Shown here piece by piece: positions 60,800 through 64,000 of a DNA stretch of 64,000 bases. The notes under the pieces are model-generated. The model was not told the DNA's origin. It made no database searches and saw only the letters and a list, made by a program, of their open reading frames with translations. The stretch is from contig CAVZIX010000009.1 in the NCBI GenBank assembly GCA_963775395.1, forward strand, positions 1 to 64,000, written 5' to 3'. Origin of the DNA: JAIBJN01 sp963775395 (GTDB lineage: Bacteria; Actinomycetota; Thermoleophilia; Gaiellales; Gaiellaceae). Numbering within the stretch: position 1 is the stretch's first letter; every line of letters begins with the position of its first letter. Both the position numbers and the translations under genes were made by a program.

Positions 60800-61042
60800 G
60801 TGGAGGACTACACGAACAAATACAAGGGCGAGCAGGTCGAGCTCGAGCTCTTCGGCGGCGAGTACCAGGAGGGCACGCTCACCGCGTACTGCGCCGTCGA
60901 GGGAATCCCCCATGTCGAGCTGAGCGGCCACATCCTCATCCCGCTCCAGAACATCGCCTCGCTCCACTGCTCGAGCCGGTGCGACGCACCCGAGCCCGAC
61001 TGGCCGCCGCGCGGCCTGGCCGAGAGCGAAGGGGACGCGTAG
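60800..61042 (+). CDS. Small beta-rich protein with an LSm/Hfq-like pattern
   Basis: 80 residues. The first 57 read as a short helix then five strands: NKYKGEQVELELFGGEYQEG, then TLTAYCAVEGIPHVELSG, then HILIPLQNIASLH. The hydrophobic and Gly pattern (V-L-L-xG-x-x-x-G-x-L, then IPLQNIASLH) resembles Sm1/Sm2 motifs of LSm proteins. The C-terminal about 22 residues are acidic/Pro-rich and probably disordered. No family is firmly recognised; an SH3-like fold is the alternative. Confidence 0.6.
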   Translation: MEDYTNKYKGEQVELELFGGEYQEGTLTAYCAVEGIPHVELSGHILIPLQNIASLHCSSRCDAPEPDWPPRGLAESEGDA

Positions 61043-61053
61043 GCCGCAGCGTC

Positions 61054-61896
61054 GTGCGCGGCTTCGCTCTCTCAGCGCGCAACGTCGGCAAGGCACTCCT
61101 CCTCTACGGAGGCCTGGCCGGAGGGCTCTACGCCCTCGGCTGGTGGATCGGGGGAGTCAGGCTGGGCAGTGTCTTCCTCGTCGTCGGCCTGCTCATGGTG
61201 GCGACGGTCTACTGGTACGGGCCGCGGGTGATCCTCGCGTCACTGGGCGCCCGCGAGCTCACGCTCGCAGAGGCGCCCGCCCTGCATTCGACCGCCGAGC
61301 GCCTCGCCATGGTCGCCGGCGTCGAGCGCCCGAAGCTCTATCTCATCGACGACGGCCACCCGCGCGCCCTGTCCGTCGGCCGGGGGCCGGGTGCCTCGTG
61401 GATTGCGGTGACACAGGGCCTGGTGACCCTGCTGCCGCCCGCCGAGCTGGAAGGCGTGCTCGCGCACGAGCTCGCACATGCACGCCATCGGGACGTTCTC
61501 GTCCAGACGCCGGTGGTTCTCATCGCAGGCTGGCTCGTCGAGGCGAGCCGCATCGGCGGCTTCCTCGAGCGTGCGCTCCTCTTCATCCTCGGGCCGGTGG
61601 CGGCGAGCATCGTTCAGGTCTTTCTCTCGCCGAGGCGGGAGTTCGCGGCCGACCTCCGCGCGGCCGAGATCTGCGGATCGCCGCACCCGGTCGCAGACGC
61701 GCTCGTGCGCATCGAGCAGGCGATGGAGCTCGTCCGCTTCCAGGCGAGCGCGGTGACCGAGCCGCTCTACATCGTCAACCCGTTCGAGGCCGTCGGGCTC
61801 GCAGCGATGTTCTCCACGCACCCGCCGATCGGCGAGCGGGTCGCGCGCCTCCGCGCCCTCGACCCCGAGTGGCGCGAGAAGCTGCGCGCGGCCTAG
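61054..61896 (+). CDS. M48 family membrane metalloprotease (HtpX-like)
   Basis: 280 residues. Two N-terminal membrane segments (LLLYGGLAGGLYALGWWIG and VFLVVGLLMVATVYWYG), zinc motif LAHELAHARHRD (HExxH), two further hydrophobic segments and the third ligand Glu in SPRREFAADLRA. Membrane-protein quality-control protease type. The GTG at 61054 lies 11 nt after the stop of the LSm-like gene; an in-frame start at 60979 would lie inside that gene. Confidence 0.9.
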   Translation: MRGFALSARNVGKALLLYGGLAGGLYALGWWIGGVRLGSVFLVVGLLMVATVYWYGPRVILASLGARELTLAEAPALHSTAERLAMVAGVERPKLYLIDDGHPRALSVGRGPGASWIAVTQGLVTLLPPAELEGVLAHELAHARHRDVLVQTPVVLIAGWLVEASRIGGFLERALLFILGPVAASIVQVFLSPRREFAADLRAAEICGSPHPVADALVRIEQAMELVRFQASAVTEPLYIVNPFEAVGLAAMFSTHPPIGERVARLRALDPEWREKLRAA

Positions 61897-61994
61897 CGAG
61901 CGAGCGGTCGCGTGCACGGCTTCGCGGATGTTGCCGTAGAGTCCTCGCGTCCGACCCTGCGGCTACCGTCCTCGCGGACGGAAGAAGGAGGACG

Positions 61995-62492
61995 ATGACA
62001 AGGCGGAGACGGCGTCGCTTCGCCGGTTGGATCGGTGTGCTGGTCGCGCTCGCGTGTGCGAGCACTGCCGCCGCTGACCCGATGGGCGGCTGGACAGGCA
62101 CGAAGGGCCCATTCGCGTGGGAGGCCAAGCGCCTCTCCTGCGGGAACGTCGGCGACAGCGCCAGCCGCGTGCGGGCGCATACCCGCTGGCGGTTGAGCCC
62201 GGCCAACGGCTACGTGCGCCTCACGTTCACGCGCGAGCTCAAGAACGCGAGCACCGGCACATGGAAGGTCGTCCACCGTCAGCGCCGGTCGACGAAGAAC
62301 ACCCCGCTCGAGGGCGCTCGCGGGGTGCTGCACTGGTCGCAGTGGTTCTTCCCCTTCGAGAACGAGGGCGGCGCCACGACGCGGCACACGGTCACGTTCG
62401 AATGGCTCCGCGACCGGCCACCCGGCGCCGGCGCGGATCCGCGGCTCCTGAGGCGCGTGCGGGCGTTCGCGCCCTGCGTCGTCGCGCCGTAA
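61995..62492 (+). CDS. Secreted protein of unknown function
   Basis: 165 residues from the ATG after AAGGAGGACG. Signal peptide with an Arg-rich n-region (TRRRRRRFAGWIGVLVALACASTAAA). The mature part contains two Cys (LSCGNVG and FAPC near the C-terminus) that could form a disulphide, and strands such as YVRLTFTREL and TTRHTVTFEWL. No domain recognised. Last protein gene before the rRNA operon, convergent with it. Confidence 0.75.
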   Translation: MTRRRRRRFAGWIGVLVALACASTAAADPMGGWTGTKGPFAWEAKRLSCGNVGDSASRVRAHTRWRLSPANGYVRLTFTRELKNASTGTWKVVHRQRRSTKNTPLEGARGVLHWSQWFFPFENEGGATTRHTVTFEWLRDRPPGAGADPRLLRRVRAFAPCVVAP

Positions 62493-62506
62493 GAGCCCCA
62501 ACCACG

Positions 62507-62532
62507 AAAGGGCCGCCTCGCGGCGACCCTTT
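62507..62532 (-). terminator. Terminator at the end of the rRNA operon
   Basis: AAAGGGCCGCC / GGCGACCCTTT, 11-bp stem with one mismatch, 10 nt past the 5S 3' end on the minus strand and 15 nt after the secreted-protein stop on the plus strand. Confidence 0.7.
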
Positions 62533-62541
62533 CAAGAAAAA

Positions 62542-62657
<116 letters not shown>

Positions 62658-62734
62658 ACTGTGAGTTGTCGGTGACGCGATCGTTCGCGCACCCTCAAAA
62701 CTCCATAGCGACTTTTTTACGGTGTTCAAATCAA

Positions 62735-64000
<1,266 letters not shown>

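Overview
The window is GC-rich bacterial chromosome, most likely from an actinobacterium and probably the class Thermoleophilia (for example a Gaiellales-like lineage). The evidence is the actinobacterial-type integration host factor (mIHF) between pyrD and gmk, the gene string pyrR-pyrB-pyrC-carA-carB-...-mihF-gmk-rpoZ-coaBC, many GTG and TTG starts, GTGA stop/start overlaps and several leaderless promoters. The class assignment is inference. There is no sign of a prophage, plasmid or CRISPR array; this is mostly housekeeping DNA with several odd features.

Layout. Positions 1-4270 (minus) carry the translation/transcription block infB(partial)-ylxR-nusA-rimP, with dtd upstream across a terminator. 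A TPR protein and a MoxR / DUF58 / transglutaminase trio (4.7-9.2 kb) follow, then coaBC, rpoZ, gmk and mihF. Positions 11.6-20.1 kb hold the de novo pyrimidine operon pyrR-pyrB-pyrC-carA-carB-pyrK-pyrD (minus), which covers bicarbonate to orotate. Its leader contains a PyrR-binding hairpin that overlaps the ribosome-binding site. At 20.2-22.6 kb are a methyltransferase, a DUF2007 protein, RNase Z and a small LysM membrane protein whose start codon sits inside a LexA (SOS) box. At 22.6-27.4 kb is a run of two M29 aminopeptidases and a DgcN/DgcA-like pair that looks like peptide and D-glutamate salvage. A tRNA-Arg, a GAF/PAS histidine kinase and two divergent CorA transporters follow.

Positions 31.7-40.2 kb include HIT and phosphomannomutase genes, a large secreted M14 peptidase, a thioesterase, GAF and VOC proteins, a diguanylate cyclase and a coiled-coil protein. 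Several of these are broken by single-base frameshifts as assembled. Positions 40.2-48.9 kb carry rel(A/SpoT), recJ, ruvB-DUF3303-ruvA-ruvC, yebC and pdxT. After this come pdxS, a homocysteine methyltransferase/MTHFR fusion, a tRNA with CAT anticodon, YjbQ, an EamA transporter, L31, a sigma-70 factor, tRNA-Asn, dnaG, dgt, and small enzymes on divergent leaderless promoters. The window ends in an rrn operon on the minus strand (5S complete, 23S partial).

Most notable: (1) three copies of a 34-bp palindromic repeat inside pyrK, carB and the phosphomannomutase gene, two of them read in the same frame; (2) an SOS-controlled YneA/ChiZ-like LysM gene; (3) three genes with no ATG, GTG or TTG start where an ATC or CTG is well placed; (4) an 80-residue protein with an LSm/Hfq-like strand pattern; (5) a cluster of frameshifts at 31.4-40 kb.
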